From contig CAVTZP010000003.1 of NCBI GenBank assembly GCA_963739245.1, positions 124,001 through 188,000 on the forward strand: 64,000 nt of DNA. Direction: 5' to 3'. Source of the stretch: CAVTZP01 sp963739245 (lineage in GTDB: Bacteria > Chloroflexota > Dehalococcoidia > Dehalococcoidales > BS750m-G39). The notes below the pieces were generated by a model, which worked only from the letters and a program-made list of their open reading frames with translations, was not told where the DNA came from and did not search any database. Every line of letters starts with the position of its first letter. Within the stretch, counting starts at the first letter, position 1. Positions 62,947-64,000 of the stretch are shown one piece after another. The position numbers and the translations under genes were made by a program.

Positions 62947-63327
62947 ATTTACGCTATCATTGAAACCGGGGGTAAGCAATATAAGGTAAACCCCGGGCAG
63001 ACAATAGATGTAGAACGCCTGGGTGTGGCTGAGGGTAGCACCGTTGAGCTGGATAGAGTATTGCTTATCGGTGACGGTGAGCGGGTAATCGTCGGTACGC
63101 CCACTGTTGATGGAGCCAAGGTGGTTGCCACCTCGCAGGGGGAGGGCAAGGGTAAGAAGGTTATCGTCTTTAGGTATAAGTCAAAGGTTCGTTACCGCAA
63201 GAAGACCGGGCATCGTCAGCTTTATACCAGGCTGGTTATAGATAAAATAGTTGAGTCGGGAGCGGCGGAAGTTAAGCCGAAGAAGGTTCAGCGGCGCAAG
63301 AAAGAGGTGACGGCAAATGGCGCATAA
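62947..63327 (+). CDS. rplU: 50S ribosomal protein L21, apparent AUU start
   Basis: 126 residues. The family normally starts M-YAIIETGGKQYKV. Here the expected Met codon is ATT at 62947, with GAGGAGGAT 5 nt upstream, so AUU initiation is likely. An in-frame TTG at 62896 would add 17 residues unlike L21 and lacks an SD. TGHRQLYTRLVIDKI near the end is the L21 signature. rpmA overlaps by 11 nt. Confidence 0.9.
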   Translation: MYAIIETGGKQYKVNPGQTIDVERLGVAEGSTVELDRVLLIGDGERVIVGTPTVDGAKVVATSQGEGKGKKVIVFRYKSKVRYRKKTGHRQLYTRLVIDKIVESGAAEVKPKKVQRRKKEVTANGA

Positions 63328-63571
63328 AAAGGGAGGCGGCAGCACTCGTTGTGGCCGCGATAGCCAGTCAAAGCGGCTCGGCGTTAAAAGATATGACGGC
63401 CAGCAGGTGAGTGCCGGGACGATTCTGGTTCGGCAGCGGGGCACCCGCATTCACCCCGGTAGTAACGTCGGTGTGGGCAGGGATTATACCCTCTTTGCCT
63501 TAATTGACGGCGAGGTTAAGTTTGAGCCTACCACCAACAACAGGAGGAAGGTTAGCGTTTACGCTAGCTAA
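63317..63571 (+). CDS. rpmA: 50S ribosomal protein L27
   Basis: 84 residues starting MAHKKGGGSTRCGRDSQSKR, the N-terminal arm that reaches the peptidyl-transferase centre, followed by GTRIHPGSNVGVGRDYTLFA. No cleavable N-terminal extension. Overlaps rplU by 11 nt. Confidence 0.97.
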   Translation: MAHKKGGGSTRCGRDSQSKRLGVKRYDGQQVSAGTILVRQRGTRIHPGSNVGVGRDYTLFALIDGEVKFEPTTNNRRKVSVYAS

Positions 63572-63576
63572 ATGTT

Positions 63577-63786
63577 ATGAAGCCTAAGATTCATCCTGAG
63601 TATTACCCCGATGCCAAGGTAGTCTGTGCCTGTGGCAATACCTTTACCGTCGGCTCAACCAGTAAGATGCTGAAGATTGAGCTTTGCAGTAAGTGTCATC
63701 CCTTTTTCACTGGGGAGCAGAGGGTGGTAGATACCATGGGGCGGGTGGAACGGTTTAAGCGGCGCTATAAGAAGGTGGAAGGTTAA
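63577..63786 (+). CDS. rpmE: 50S ribosomal protein L31 (zinc-binding form)
   Basis: 69 residues. MKPKIHPEYYPDAKVVCACGN and ELCSKCHPFFTGEQ show the CxC and CxxC pairs of the zinc-containing (C+) L31. HPFFTG is the family signature. 5 nt after rpmA; a terminator follows. Confidence 0.96.
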   Translation: MKPKIHPEYYPDAKVVCACGNTFTVGSTSKMLKIELCSKCHPFFTGEQRVVDTMGRVERFKRRYKKVEG

Positions 63787-63807
63787 ATAGACAGGGTTGA
63801 GGGGGCA

Positions 63808-63833
63808 GGAGCGGGTCGCACCGCTCCTTTTTT
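63808..63833 (+). terminator. Intrinsic terminator after rpmE
   Basis: GGAGCGG (63808-63814) pairs with CCGCTCC (63821-63827) followed by six T. The next gene's start codon lies 4 nt beyond. Confidence 0.8.
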
Positions 63834-63836
63834 GTT

Positions 63837-64000
63837 GTGACCGAGAGATTTTATTACGGTGGGCAGGCGGTTGTTGAAGGGGTGATGATGCGGGGGCGGA
63901 AGGCTATGGTAACCGCAGTGCGTCGCCCCGGCGGTGAGCTGGCTATCTATAGCCAGCCGCTGGCCGGTATCTATTCCGGCAGGATGAGGCGAACCCCGCT
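63837..64000 (+). CDS. DUF1385 family protein, 5' part (runs off right edge)
   Basis: From GTG 63837, MTERFYYGGQAVVEGVMMRG and a basic continuation to the window end. YGGQAVxEGVMMRG is the N-terminal signature of DUF1385, a family of membrane-associated proteins often next to rpmE and prfA. The start has no SD and directly follows the terminator's T-run, so some readthrough or a nearby promoter may be needed. An internal ATG lies at 63888. Confidence 0.85.
   Translation, partial: MTERFYYGGQAVVEGVMMRGRKAMVTAVRRPGGELAIYSQPLAGIYSGRMRRTP

Overview
The window looks like a chromosomal segment of an uncultivated, probably anaerobic Chloroflexi bacterium of the class Dehalococcoidia. The reasons are an 11-subunit complex I operon (nuoABCDHIJKLMN) without nuoEFG, large Asp-box beta-propeller surface proteins with a C-terminal membrane anchor, a DsrC/DsrMK-type redox module, and a biotin-dependent transcarboxylase linked to a partial TCA cycle. 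These assignments rest on recognising families by eye; no search was run.

Layout. 1-5.3 kb: two tandem secreted Asp-box (BNR-like) proteins on the minus strand. The second has a strong promoter, a long leader and a 12-codon mini-ORF with a near-perfect Shine-Dalgarno (SD). 5.3-9.0 kb: pyrG-fsa-rho operon from a consensus sigma70 promoter. 9.0-17.4 kb: Nudix hydrolase, clpC, tRNA-Ala, three poorly characterised genes, leuS. 17.4-23.0 kb: proC, a MacAB-like exporter, cvpA, then coaD and rsmD in reverse. 23.0-33.3 kb: the complex I operon, with nuoA interrupted and two small genes between nuoK and nuoL. 33.4-36.6 kb: microproteins and small membrane proteins, nadK, GNAT, ADP-ribose-type Nudix. 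36.6-46.4 kb: a long minus-strand metabolic operon (carboxyltransferase, 33-aa peptide, pyruvate carboxylase-type subunit with biotinyl domain, aconitase large and small, NAD-isocitrate dehydrogenase, malate dehydrogenase, membrane protein, fumarase alpha and beta, HIT protein). 46.5-48.3 kb: pterin genes folP-folK-queD. 48.3-49.2 kb: a triple-repeat Cys-rich protein. 49.2-54.7 kb: a C_GCAxxG_C_C protein, DsrM/DsrK/DsrC and two other genes, partitioned by two truncated copies of the 3' end of the intact initiator tRNA at 54.6 kb. 54.7-58.3 kb: hydrolase, rarA and an AT-rich PC4-like/ParB-like pair with its own regulated-looking promoters. 58.4-60.7 kb: AmmeMemoRadiSam operon. 60.9-62.1 kb: an AT-rich coiled-coil protein. 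62.2-64 kb: coaE-rplU-rpmA-rpmE and the start of a DUF1385 gene.

How the genes work together. Complex I would accept electrons from a ferredoxin-like donor because the NADH module is absent. The minus-strand metabolic operon could run pyruvate to oxaloacetate, malate and fumarate with carboxyl transfer from methylmalonyl-CoA, or a partial oxidative TCA branch to 2-oxoglutarate. DsrMK/DsrC could exchange electrons between a membrane quinone pool and a protein trisulfide or disulfide.

Quality caution. Five otherwise conserved genes (HIT, fumB, folP, queD, amrS) each carry one apparent extra base and nuoA carries a 98-nt out-of-frame segment. Consensus-level sequence error is the simplest explanation for the single-base cases. 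Intergenic regions carry several families of short palindromic and C-rich repeats, and one 79-bp repeat occurs twice in opposite orientations.
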